NCBI RefSeq assembly: GCF_040183065.1
Contig: NC_091130.1
Location: forward strand, 20,166,859 to 20,230,858
Reading direction: 5' to 3'
From: Periplaneta americana
Lineage: Eukaryota > Arthropoda > Insecta > Blattodea > Blattidae
DNA: 64,000 bases
The translations under genes were made by a program, and so were the position numbers. Under the pieces are notes generated by a model. It made no database searches. It had not been told where the DNA came from and was given only the letters and a program-made list of their open reading frames with translations. Positions within the stretch are counted from its first letter, which is position 1. The number at the start of each line of letters is the position of its first letter. Of the stretch, positions 34,230 through 44,377 are shown piece after piece.

Positions 34230-34235
<6 letters not shown>
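34138..34235. repeat. Inverted repeat, left arm
   Basis: CTGAAGACTTCCAGCAAACT and ATCAAGTCTTTCTCTATGAA, continuing to ATAACGTCCATTTT, match the reverse complement of 35488-35590 with few differences. The pair encloses RTE copy E and a LINE 3' end. Confidence 0.85.
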
Positions 34236-34264
<29 letters not shown>

Positions 34265-34269
<5 letters not shown>

Positions 34270-35153
34270 CTTACTGGCTTTTAAGGAACCCGGAGGCTCA
34301 TTGCCGCCCTCACATAAGCCCGCCATCGGTCCCTATCCTGTGCAAGATTAATCCATTCTCTATCATCATACCCCACCTCCCTCAAATCCATTTTAATATT
34401 ATCTTCCCATCTACGTCTCGGCCTCCCGAAAGGTCTTTTTCCCTCCGGTCTCCCAACTAATACTCTATATGCATTTCTGGATTCGGCCATACGTGCTACA
34501 TGTCCTGCCCATCTCAAACGTCTGGATTTAATGTTCCTAATTATGTCAGGTGAAGAATACAATGCGTGCAGTTCTGTGTTGTGTAACTTTCTCCATTCTT
34601 CTGTAACTTCATCCCGCTTAGCCCCAAATATTTTCCTAAGCACCTTATTCTCAAACACCCTTAACCTATGTTCCTCTCTCAGAGTGAGAGTCCAAGTTTC
34701 ACAACCACACAGAACAACCGGTAATATAACTGTTTTATAAATTCTAACTTTCAGATTTTTGGACAGCAGACTGGATGATAAGAGCTTCTCAACCGAATAA
34801 TAACACGCATTTCCCATATTTATTCTGCGTTTAATTTCCTCCCGAGTGTCATTTATATTTGTTACTGTTGCTCCAAGATATTTGAATTTTTCCACCTGTT
34901 CGAAGGATAATTTTCCAATTTTTATATTTCCATTTCGTACAATATTCTGGTCACGAGACATAATCATATACTTTGTCTTTTCGGGATTTACTTCCAAACC
35001 GATCGCTTTACTTGCTTCAAGTAAAATTTCCGTATTTCCCTAATCGTTTGTGTATTTTCTCCTAACATATTCACGTCATCCGCATAGACAAGAAGCTGAT
35101 GTAACCCGTGAAATTCCAAACCCTGCCTGTTATCCTGAACTTTCCTAATGGCA
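34265..35153 (-). mobile_element. RTE-like retrotransposon copy E, 5'-truncated
   Basis: Well-preserved C-terminal 238-residue frame (34281-34997) with [57 protein letters not shown] and [15 protein letters not shown], plus the YADD region upstream in another frame (one base lost near 35040). The TTAC tail is short and preceded by (TAA)n. The 5' end stops at the equivalent of CTTTCCTAATGGC, the same point where copy F begins in the opposite orientation. Confidence 0.9.
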
Positions 35154-35485
35154 TGATGAATTGTTTTTGATTATAAATTGAATTAATCTACTTGATATTA
35201 GTTGCACAAATTTGTACAGCTTAATGAAAGTATGCTACTTTGTATTGTATATATTTGTATAGTTTTGGCCGATGAATTGTATATGCTTTAAATTGAATAG
35301 TAATCTGTATAGCTCCATTCATAAATTATTTGTGTTTCTAATTTGAAGTAGTTTGCACGATATGTATGACCAATTTCTGTATAGGCTATGACTTGTTCCA
35401 CATCTTAAAGCTTCATTGCTCATGTAAGATCTATGGAATAAAATGAATGAATGAATGAATGAATGAATGAATGAATGAATGAATA
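35154..35485 (+). mobile_element. LINE 3' end with (GAAT)n tail
   Basis: About 280 bp of untranslated-type sequence containing CATGTAAGATCTATGGAATAAAATG, followed by a run of GAAT units (35440-35485). The structure is that of a heavily 5'-truncated LINE whose tail expanded. No coding part remains, so family is uncertain. Confidence 0.6.
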
Positions 35486-35487
35486 AT

Positions 35488-35590
35488 TTTACAATAATTA
35501 AAAATGGACGTTATAATTATTAACTTTCATACAGAAAGACTTGATAGTTTGTTGGAAGTCTTCAGAACACCAGGTACAGAGGGCTCATTA
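35488..35590. repeat. Inverted repeat, right arm
   Basis: Reverse complement of 34138-34235. It lies directly before RTE copy F. Confidence 0.85.
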
Positions 35591-36280
35591 GGAAATTTCA
35601 GGATAACAGACAAGTTTTGGAATTGAACGGGTTACATCAGCTTCTCGTCTATGCGGATGACGTGAATATCTTAAGAGAAAATCCACAAACGATTAGGGAA
35701 AACACGGGAATTTTACTTGAAGCAAGTAAAGCATAGGTTTGGAAGTAGGCCTAAACCCCGAAAAGACACTATATGATTATGTCTCGTGACCAGAATATTG
35801 TACGAAATGGAAACAAAAAAAATTGGAGATTTATCCTTCGAAGAGGTTGAAAAATTGAAATATCTTGCAGCAACAGTAACAAATATAAATGACACCCGGG
35901 AGGAAATTAAACGCAGAATAAATATGGGAAATGCTTGTTATTATTCGGTTGAGAAGCTTTTGTCATCTAGTCTTCTGTCAAAAAATCTGAAAGTTTAGAA
36001 TTTATAAAACAGTTATATTACCGGTTGTTCTGCATGGTTGTAAAACTTGGACTTTCACTTTGAGAGAGGAACATTAGGTTAAGGGTGTTTGAGAATAAGG
36101 TTCTTACGAAAATATTTGAGGCTAAGAGGGATGAAGTTCCAGGATAATGGAGAAAGTTACACAACACAGAACTGCACGCAATGTTTTCTTCACCTGACAT
36201 AATTAGGAACATTAAATCCAGACGCTTGAGATGGGCAAGGCATGTAGCACGTCTGGGCGAATCCAGAAATGTATATAGAG

Positions 36281-36633
36281 CAGCCGCGGCGAAAATGCGA
36301 CTCACGAGCACATTGTGGCTCGCAGTGCTTTTCTCTCGCTTGCTACCTACAACCCCCACCCTCTTACGCACCGGAGTCAAACTCCGTTCTATTTGTATTT
36401 GTCTCGGACCTGCGAGTGGCGTATCGTCGCAATATCTCTCTCGAAACCATGTACCTCTATAAAAAACGAAAGTCTCAAGTAGGATGGGAGGATGCATTCT
36501 TTTGCTTACATTATGATGAACATATTAAATGTATGATTTGTTCACAAGTATCCTATTACTAGGAAAACGGTTGTATAACATAAAACGGCATTATAAGTTA
36601 CATGTTACTGATGAAACATTAAAAGGTTAAGTG

Positions 36634-36683
<50 letters not shown>

Positions 36684-37221
36684 ATCTCTGTACGTCGATT
36701 CTTTTACGGCAGATGTACGAATAATGCGGTTAGATTTTCAATTTAAACTCACAGATTTACAATGTGACGTTAAATGAAAGCTAGATGTAAGGACTTGACA
36801 GATATTGAACTTTTCAAATCTTTGGAAAAAAAAAAAAAATAAATATTTGAAGCTTCGTTCTTTCGCTTGCTCTGTTGAAGCCATGTTAGCTGTAACTTAC
36901 GTTTGTGAAAAATTATTTTCAACAATGAAAATAGTAAAAACCAAATTTAGATCACGACTGACAGACAAATACCTTCGTGATCAACTACGATTGGCAGTAA
37001 GTGACATAATTCCTGATTTTGAAACTTTGTCGCAGAGACATTCTGTAGACAGTTAATTTTAGGTTGTGATAATGTGTCCTATGTTTTCTTGTTCATTTAT
37101 TTCTTCGTTACACGTCCTAAACATTAACTTCCCCTTCGGTTGTCCGCCTCCCTCCATAGGTGCTATGCACGTTGCAGCTTACACAGTGGCTCGGCGCACC
37201 ATGGCCTTTTCGCCACGGCTG
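36281..37221 (+). mobile_element. hAT element 2, GTF2IRD2-like internal-deletion derivative
   Basis: Ends CAGCCGCGGCGAAAA and TTTTCGCCACGGCTG (one mismatch). The 8-bp duplication ATATAGAG is exact (36273-36280, 37222-37229) and belongs to the known RTE sequence, so the empty site is reconstructed. 941 bp, containing the N- and C-terminal parts of a transposase around a (TTA)n tract. Confidence 0.95.
36450..37056 (+). pseudogene. hAT transposase remnants: BED finger and dimerisation domain
   Basis: From 36450: MYLYKKRKSQVGWEDAFFCL then HYDEHIKCMICSQ gives the WEDxxF...CxxC half of a BED zinc finger. After a stop and frameshift, KRHYKLHVTDE supplies the histidines. A (TTA)n tract (36635-36680) replaces the catalytic core. 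The C-terminal third follows: TADVRIMRLDFQFKLTDLQC (with breaks), then VEAMLAVTYVCEKLFSTMKI and VKTKFRSRLTDKYLRDQLRL to a stop at 37056. This order matches GTF2IRD2-type hAT proteins (DNA-binding BED finger, RNase H core, hAT dimerisation). Nonfunctional. Confidence 0.88.
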
Positions 37222-37447
37222 ATATAGAGTGTTAGTTGAGAGACCGGAGGGAAGAAGACCTTTGGGGAGGTCGAGAGGTAGATAGGAGGATAATATTAAA
37301 ATGGATTGGAGGGAGGTAGGATATGATGAGAGAGATTGGATTAATCTTGCACAGGACAGGGACCTATGGCGGGCTTATGTGAGGGCGGCAATGAGCCTGT
37401 GCGTTCCTTAACGTCCACTTGTAAGTGAGTACGTAAGTAAGTAAGTA

Positions 37448-37455
37448 AATAATAA

Positions 37456-37512
<57 letters not shown>
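37448..37512. repeat. (AAT)n microsatellite
   Basis: About 20 AAT units between two RTE tails (the GTAAGTAAG tail of copy F and the TTACTTACTG start of fragment G). Confidence 0.95.
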
Positions 37513-37514
<2 letters not shown>

Positions 37515-37557
37515 TTTACTTACTGATGGCTTTTAAAGAACCCGGAGGTTCATTGCC
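37513..37557 (-). mobile_element. RTE-like 3' end fragment G
   Basis: Only the last 45 bp or so of the family remain (TTACTTACTGATGGCTTTTA, AGAACCCGGAGGTTCATTGC). Extreme 5' truncation. Confidence 0.85.
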
Positions 37558-37815
37558 TCGTGAATTACTTCGTATAAGGGCAACTGTACAAGTCTGGCAA
37601 TAGCCCTACTGTAAGTGGATAACGCACAACCCCAGTTTCACGCCAGCTTTCAGCGTCAATAACGGATAATAGCATCGCCGCGCCGGTTTATTTGTGGCAC
37701 TGAACCTTTTCTTGAAGCTGATTGGAACATGGTCGTCCTGGATTATGCACGGGGACGTTTCTTGCGCCTAATGAGCGAACTGAGTCAGTGTCTGTCAACT
37801 GATTAATGGACTCAC

Positions 37816-37905
37816 CGTGCGGATGTTGACGTCGACGGCGTACGTCCCTGCGATCAGCTTCACGACGTCCTGGTTGCCGTGCTTGGCCGCCCAGTGTAGC
37901 GCGGT
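37816..37905 (-). CDS. Internal exon encoding one ankyrin repeat (host gene)
   Basis: On the minus strand, TTTGTGTTTTGTTTGTCCTCAG is a textbook polypyrimidine tract plus acceptor, with a plausible branch site (GCTGATAG) upstream. A 90-nt open block follows, then the strong donor GTGAGTCC. The block translates in phase 0 to 30 residues, TALHWAAKHGNQDVVKLIAG then TYAVDVNIRT. This is an ankyrin repeat, with the TALHWAAxxGxxxVVKLL helix pair and a VDVNxRT turn. The exon is about two-thirds G+C in AT-rich surroundings, as expected of coding sequence under selection. The HWAAKHGN... form reminds me of sosondowah (SOWAH) ankyrin proteins, but many ankyrin genes could supply it. No other exon of the gene is recognisable here, so introns must be long. 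It is the only likely host coding sequence I find. Confidence 0.75.
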
Positions 37906-38108
37906 CTGAGGACAAACAAAACACAAACTATCAGCTTAACCATAGGAGATACAGCCTGAAAACCTACTGAAATGCTAGTCGTAAAAATTAAAATACCCCA
38001 CATAACAAGGATTCCCAAACTTCTGCATCTTGCTCTCCCCTTAGAACAGAGGCGTTCAAACGTGGAGTTTTAATTCCAACCCCTGGAAAGAGGAAAAAGG
38101 GATATAGA

Positions 38109-38136
38109 TATTGTCGGACCATCGGATCTGTGCCCC
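38109..38136. repeat. 28-bp perfect inverted repeat, left copy
   Basis: ATTGTCGGACCATCGGATCT plus flanking bases is an exact reverse complement of 39007-39034, 870 bp away. Neighbouring bases do not continue the match convincingly. Confidence 0.95.
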
Positions 38137-39006
38137 TTCAGCGCTGTCGTCGTTCTTGAAAAAGTTAACACCTGTACTCACTCCATTCCACCCACTTTCC
38201 TCCCACCACGTCAAATAGCAGACCACGAACCTTGCCGAATAGGGATGTTGCCAAACTTCCGTCAAACGGTGTCATAAATAACTGGTCCTCCATGATACAA
38301 TATTATTTCTTTCAATCAAAATACATCTTGTATTTCTACAATTTTTAAACCTAAATCCCATGTCTCGAATCACTTTCCGTAGCGTTTCTCTTCAATCTTG
38401 GAAATTATTGCTTCTCTCGCAACCTTCAGTAATTTCTTCACGGTATAAAATTCTTGTAGGCCAATTTTTCTTCCTAAAACACATCGGTTCATATCATCTA
38501 CAAGAATTAAAGGTTCCCTTGGTCTGTTCTTCCCTGGTGATTCTAGCTTTTCATCTCCTGCACAGACTCCCTCTCTCCTGATTTTCTTTATTAGGAGCTC
38601 TGACCTGTCTATATAAATTACATAAAATGTTGTATTGTTAGTATTAGTTAAGTAATTAATTTTAATACGTAACCAATTGAAATGAAATAAGCCTCACCAG
38701 TGATCGCAGCTGCTCTTTTCGTTGCCTTATTTATAGGAAAGAGATATTGACCTGTTTGTTTCTCTTCATCGAAAAATACTATTACTGCTTAATAATATTT
38801 CTTTCTCCACTCCGTGCTACAGTGTTCATGTTCACTTCACAACACTGGACTGCAAGTGCAAATAAACTGTCCCACAAGAAGGCCAAAATTGTGAGTAGTG
38901 GGAGAGAGAAAGGGAGAGAGCTAGAAAAGAGAGAGATAGGCATGCAGGGAGGGAAATGAATTACCGAGGCTGAGAAGGAATTAGAGTTCAGTTCGCATAT
39001 CTTACG

Positions 39007-39034
39007 GGGGCACAGATCCGATGGTCCGACAATA
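39007..39034. repeat. 28-bp perfect inverted repeat, right copy
   Basis: Partner of 38109-38136. Confidence 0.95.
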
Positions 39035-39284
39035 CTACGTAATACTGACGTAATCCTCCTTCCACCCCCTCCGCGCAGCGGGGATAGTGGTGGCATTTAG
39101 CTTATGTTGTTAACAATGTCTCTGTCTGTGTGTTCTTCTGAATCGGTGTGCAGAAAAATGAAATTTATTTCCAATGCCTTATTTGTTCACAGAAACGTAA
39201 CCATGTCAATCAGGTACTATCATCGTGCGGTAGATGAAAGAAACTCACTGTCCGATACTACCCGACTCTCCCCTATACGGCTGG

Positions 39285-40612
39285 GATTGGTTTGGAATGG
39301 AATGGAATGGAATTTAACTGAGGGGGGGCACGAATGGCCCAGCACTGCGACCTGTTGAGATCTATTGGGCTAACCCTCGATATGGAATGAGTTGCATGCC
39401 ACAGATCCCCTACGCGCACCGCCCTAACCACATGACTCCCTTAAGGGTATATGTACGTGAACGACCACAAATATTATAAGAAAATGTAGGCTCTAAATTT
39501 CTAAAATTGTATAAGAAAATGAACTCACAATTGGACAAAAATTACAAGATACTACAACAAGACTTATTAGAACTTAAATATGTGATAAAAGTATAAAAAA
39601 AGGTTACTAATAATATTTTTCAAACCAGTTTTATCAAAGCATGAAAAAAAAAAAAAAATCTGCAGTTACATCGTTTGGTAACCATAACATTGTTATGGTC
39701 TCTGACATTTTAAATATTTTTCCTGCATGCAATATACACTTATTTCTGAAAAGTAGACTACTCTCAGACATGTATAGTTGTTTATTTTAATAAAATTAAT
39801 TTTTATTTGTCCTATATAAAATACAGTATATTAAAATTTACATAATGCTTTGTGACCTAATTTTTCCATTTTCAAAGAAATGGGCATTATTGTAGTCTAC
39901 CTTTTGCATAAATGCTTGTTAAATCAGTGTAGAAAATTTCAGAATTCTATCTCTAATGGTTGTGGAGTTATGAAATGAATTGGAAAATTTAACTTAAAGT
40001 AAAAAGTGAATTCTAAAAAAATATTATTAGTAACCTTTTTATACCTTTATCAGCTATTTAAGTTCTAATAAGTCTTGTTGTGGTACCTTGTAATTTTTGT
40101 CCATTTTGTAAATTATAAAATTTAGAAATTTAGAGCCTGCATTTTCTGACAATATTTGTGGTCGTTCACGTACATATACCCTTAACGACCGGTCCCTACA
40201 GCCGACAGAATCCATATACCATTCCTGCTTCGGCAACTTCCCCCAAGGCCCCCCTGTCGGTCCGAGGCGAAACTCCTCCCCCGAGTAGGTCCGCCTCGGG
40301 TGCCATTGCAGAAGCCATCCAACATCGCTTAACTACATTCCACGGAGGCCGGTCGAGAGAGCCAGCAGCTTCGGGAGGCCGCCTGTAGAGTGATCTGAAA
40401 AACCAGAAACGGGATGATGAGGAAAAGATGATGGGGGAGGAAAGAAGTGGCGAGTGGGGTTCCAATCGCCTGATAAACTTACCTGACATTCATCCATATG
40501 AGTGAGGAAAAAACCCCGAAAAAACCTCACCCAGGCAACTCGTCCTGACCGGGAATCGAACCGCTGGGTTCGGAGTTAGACTCGCTAACCCCTCAGCCAC
40601 AACGGTAGACTG
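39285..40612 (-). mobile_element. Long tRNA-derived SINE, split by a TTAA MITE
   Basis: Minus strand. The tRNA-like head at about 40535-40612 has TGTGGCTGAGGGGTTAGCGAG (A-box region) and CAGCGGTTCGATTCCCGG (B box). Then come TTGCCTGGGTGAGG, a TTTTTTCGGGGTTTTTTCC core and a GC-rich body. The body continues across the MITE (39445-40181) to a (CATTC)n-like tail at 39285-39312. Removing the MITE leaves GGGACCGGTCGTTAAGGGAG. Open frames of about 75-97 codons in the GC-rich body are probably incidental. Continuity of head and body is inferred from shared orientation and the clean empty site. Confidence 0.6.
39445..40181. mobile_element. Long-TIR MITE at TTAA
   Basis: TTAA on both sides (39441-39444, 40182-40185). 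Inverted repeats of about 180 bp begin GGGTATATGTACGTGAACGA and end in its reverse complement, extending inward past AATAAGTCTTGTTGT. The centre is AT-rich without coding. The TTAA target and GGG/CCC ends fit piggyBac-type MITEs. Confidence 0.88.
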
Positions 40613-41734
40613 GGTTGGTTTAAAACCACGACTTCATGTATGCAAGATGGAGGCAGTAGATCAGCTGGATGATTATCAAGGGAAAATTTGTGTCTACGGG
40701 TATTAAATAGTGATGAGAGACAGGAATAATCTTTTATAACGACGATAATTTGAGGCGAATATTACGATTTTGAAAGGAATCAATGCAAATTTGGCTAGAA
40801 TGCTAAATAATGATCTGCAACGAAATACAAGAGGCGGCAGGTTGACAGTTTTATTACACCTTCTTGTTGCTTTGAGGGAAGTAAGATATAATATTTTATA
40901 TTAATTATACTGTACCTTTTGTCTATAAGACAATATAACTTAATTCTTAGTCTTTACAGTAGTTTTGAACACTTTATTTTATATTCGAAATTGTTGTGGG
41001 CCTACAAGAATATGAAACAAACGTGATTTTGTCTTATGTTAGGTTTTATGCTACTGGGGCTTTCCACGTAGTGTTATATGTGAAAACAGAACCATACTAC
41101 ATTTTAGTTTAAATTGAAAATTTAACCCAGTTAATATAGGTTATTAATTCCTTATAACCAGGTTTTCAGGTAGTTAATTTTAGTATTAGTTGTAAACAAA
41201 GGATAAATTACAACAACATATGTGTTAATTATTTGATAAATATTATTTTATTTTCATTCTGGCATCTAAAAATACGTTCCCTATTAAATACTAAGTAATG
41301 CTAGTATTTTCAACGCACACATATTCTGGAGATCGTCAGAAAATTAAAGGTTCCTGATAAGACTCTTCAGACAATTGCACCAACTATTTTAAAATCTTCA
41401 ATGAACATTATCAATCACCATCTCTATTCATCTTTGTAATATTCAATGTATATTATTTATTTTCAATAAATTTTTATCGTTTTGATAGCCACCACATCTT
41501 GTCGCAGAATATTCTTTTTTTAAATTTCATTATGTATTTTTTTAAACATTAATTTACAGTTTCTTTTTTGTTCATTTGAATTGATTAGGATGCCAATATT
41601 TCAAATCCAAGATTTGGACGGCTATCATTTCGATGATATTCTCTCTAACAATACCTTAGCTGAGAACAAAAGAATGTAGTCTACTGCAATTCAATAAAAA
41701 TATTAATACCGATGTTCATTTCTTTCTACTATCG
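40613..41734. other. No gene recognised
   Basis: Strongly AT-rich, no recognised repeat or frame. Confidence 0.55.
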
Positions 41735-43150
41735 ACTTTTTATCAGGAATAAAAATCGATTCTTTAGCTGCGTTGCCATATATAAAACCCACGAACCTCG
41801 GTTGCTTCTCAAGCCGCGTCTCGACTTAGTTTTAGAAATCGCATAACGATTCAGATCTCGATCGCGGTTTAGAAGCTGAGGTTTGGAACCAGGATTTCGT
41901 CCGTGTTTAGAAATGGACCCATAGTCTACATTTGAGGCGCTGACATGGGAAAGGTAGTAACTGCCAAAGACAAATTTTTTTAGGGGAAGCAAAAAACAAA
42001 TTTATGAACACTTTCTCACTTACATTATTACAGAAACTGCTTTAAATGAAAAGCATACACTCATGTTTGTGTTACATATGAAATTTGAGAAGTCTGGCAC
42101 AGATTTATCTGTGAAATTCTATTTTATGAAAATACAACATTGAAATCACTCCTTAGCCAAACTGAGAATTAACGTTATTTATACATTATGCACAAATTTT
42201 TCGGTAAAATGCATGATACTTTTCATCGAGGAAGTCTAACATAGATAACAAGTCTCTCTTTTCGGCATCAGGGACGACTGGTCTTCTTTCAAGGCGTTGC
42301 AAGCACTGCAAGTTAGTGATTGACGTTAATGACTGTCCTTTCTTAAAAATCCTGTGCTCTGTCCACATTTCAAGGTCATTAAATGACTGTCTTGTTTTTA
42401 TTAGAGTAAAATCAGCTCTTGAGAGTCTAATCCAGTTGAGGGTGCTGATTTTGATAGGAGTTGTATTCAAAAACTTCTCACATTCTGCAGAAAAGCCGAA
42501 GAAATCCTCATTCTTCATCATTATTACATTATTAGGCCTTACCTCTTCTGGAACCATGGTCTTTCATCTTTTTTTTTTTTTCTTTTCTCTATGATGCCAA
42601 ATTCGCTATCACATGGCATGTAGGAATGTTCTGAAACCAGGAATTTCAAGTCCACTGAATCAAAATGTTTCTTGGCAATAATGTAAATCAGGACCATTAG
42701 AATATCCGATTCTTATTCTGCCCTGCACAGTTATCAGCCCATTTTGTCTAGACACACTCTGATGTTGTAAAAGGAGTTGCTACCTTCTCCGCGCCAACAG
42801 CTGTGCACATACAACTTACAACATCTAGTGACTACGTTTCCAACTTCGTTTCATTACATACGGACATACTACTTGCTCTGTGCCATTGGGATGGCCATTT
42901 ACTACCTTCTCAATGAAAAACCTAAAAATTCGAATATTTGGCAGTTACGACCTTTCCCATGTCAATGCCTCATTTGTAAACCGAAACACAACTGTAGTCT
43001 TATTCCCGAAACTGGGTGATGTATATTCTAAGTGCCGATGTAAGTTATCCCTGATACAGTGCAGAATTTTTTTCGATATCTGTGATGTATCAGGCAATCT
43101 CGAAATCAGTTTTTTTTGCAATTCTTTCTCTCCTCGCTTAATTAGGAAGT
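41735..43150. repeat. Inverted-repeat-bounded segment enclosing a pseudogene
   Basis: Around 41930-41990 the sequence TTGAGGCGCTGACATGGGAA followed by AGGTAGTAACTGCCAAAGAC recurs in inverted form at 42915-42985 (TTTGGCAGTTACGACCTTTC, CCATGTCAATGCCTCA). The arms are imperfect and their outer limits unclear. Possibly a decayed DNA transposon whose gene is the minus-strand frame at 42184-42690. Confidence 0.5.
42184..42690 (-). pseudogene. Multi-copy TE-associated protein, C-terminal part
   Basis: Minus strand. AKKHFDSVDLKFLVSEHSYM then PCDSEFGIIEKR is followed after a frame slip by MVPEEVRPNNVIMMKNEDFF, STLNWIRLSRADFTLIKTRQ and a C terminus PVVPDAEKRDLLSMLDFLDE with FYRKI. I associate the pattern (DxKFLxxGHSxxxxDxxFGxIE ... 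KKRDLLxxLxFIxxxxxxFY) with uncharacterised proteins present in many copies in arthropod genomes, so probably transposon-encoded. I cannot name the superfamily. Confidence 0.55.
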
Positions 43151-43985
43151 AAAAAGACGGTTAAATAAAAAAAATCACCAGTTAGCAATAATTGCGGAAT
43201 ACCGACCAAACTAACCGCGGGTGAGTGTAAACGGTTTGTAGTCATTGAATTTCAAACCCAAAGACCTCCCGGTAGTGGCTTTGCCAACAACGTTAAATTT
43301 AATATATGCAAGTCTGTCCGTTCGTCTGTCCATCGACATGTCCTTGGCCGCTGCGGACAAAAAGAGTTGTTATCCCCTAGACGTGTCAGCAGAGCATGCG
43401 CAGAAACTAACAAGCCGTTGGTTGGGACCACTAAATCACGACAGATAGATATCGAGAAGGAACTCTTTTTTTATTCTCCTATTTTGTGGTTTCTCTCTCT
43501 GCAAGGCGACAGCCAGCCAGTGAAGACAACTGTATGAACTGCTCCACGGAGTTTGGAGTTCATATTTCTGTTTGTTTCTGCTATTAAGAGGAAAAACGGT
43601 TCAAATCACATCCTGTCAATTTTTATCATGAGAATAAAGATGTTTATCCATGACCATAACGAAAAACATGCCTTTACTAAATACTTTTGAGTTGTAAAGT
43701 AGGCTTTTATTCAACATTACTTTATTTCACTAGTGAGATAAAGACTTTATCTCACAGTTCATTAGTATTTTCCTAGTACCCGGGCACACACGTATACTTT
43801 TCCATTCAACTATTACTCACGAAGTTAATATATTAGTTACTAGATGTCACTACCTCTACTTCTTTATTACCATTTCTTAAATATATATACACTCAATCTC
43901 CTTCTCTTTTCTGTATCTGCTACGTCGTAATTTGTACATTACATCCATATCTAATATGCATCTTTTTAAAATTTTGTAATAATTT
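43151..43985. other. No gene recognised
   Basis: Contains a small palindrome at 43728-43757 (CTAGTGAGATAAAGACTTTA, TCTCAC). TTTATCCATGACCATAACGA (about 43640) is inverted at about 45543-45562, outside the Merlin-like element. Otherwise featureless. Confidence 0.5.
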
Positions 43986-43989
43986 ACCT

Positions 43990-44078
43990 TTTGGGATGCG
44001 AGGAGACTTGAACCTACGAAGTTGGGTTTATAGGATTTTAAAACAACACGCGTTAGCCAACTGAGATAAACAGACACG
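43990..44078 (-). mobile_element. tRNA-like sequence (SINE head or tRNA pseudogene)
   Basis: Minus strand: TTATCTCAGTTGGCTAACGCG (A box) and CGTAGGTTCAAGTCTCCTCG (B box), about 35 nt apart. The acceptor stem does not pair cleanly and no anticodon stem is convincing, so it is probably a SINE head or a pseudogene rather than a working tRNA. Confidence 0.55.
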
Positions 44079-44377
44079 ATGGTTAATTAAGTTTTAATAT
44101 TCCTCTTAAGTTTACAGAAGTAAAATGTGAAATTATTTTAATCACATTAGTCCCGTGAACACTTCTAAATAATCCCTGAAACTTCAAAAAGACGAAAATA
44201 CACGTTTTAAGTGAAAAAATATACATTAAAATGATATAATTAATTATAATTTGTTATTTATCCAACGCCTTAGATAACATTCTTTACTAATCATGGCCTC
44301 CTACATCATGACCTACCTAGTAACGTATTGATTCTAAAATCCATGCCATGGTATGTGATTACACGAGGACTTATTTT

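Larger units (their letters stand above)
35590..37420 (+). mobile_element. RTE-like retrotransposon copy F, split by a hAT element
   Basis: Plus strand. Starts at the equivalent of CATTAGGAAAGTTCAGGATA, with [20 protein letters not shown]-like sequence and [19 protein letters not shown]. It is interrupted at 36281 by hAT element 2 and resumes at 37222 with TGTTAGTTGAGAGACCGG to GTTCCTTAACG and a GTAAGTAAG tail. Removing the hAT element and one ATATAGAG restores the family sequence. Frameshifts throughout. Confidence 0.9.
37906..39284. other. Probable intron/intergenic sequence
   Basis: No further exon recognised. Contains a perfect 28-bp inverted repeat pair (38109-38136 and 39007-39034), noted separately. 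Short open frames have no known domain. Confidence 0.5.

Noticed and set aside
40158-40530. Overlapping open frames in GC-rich sequence that look gene-like
   Set aside because: They lie in the body of a tRNA-headed SINE, are open on both strands, and lack splice signals.
43990-44078. A functional tRNA gene
   Set aside because: No clean acceptor stem or anticodon arm; better explained as a SINE head or pseudogene.
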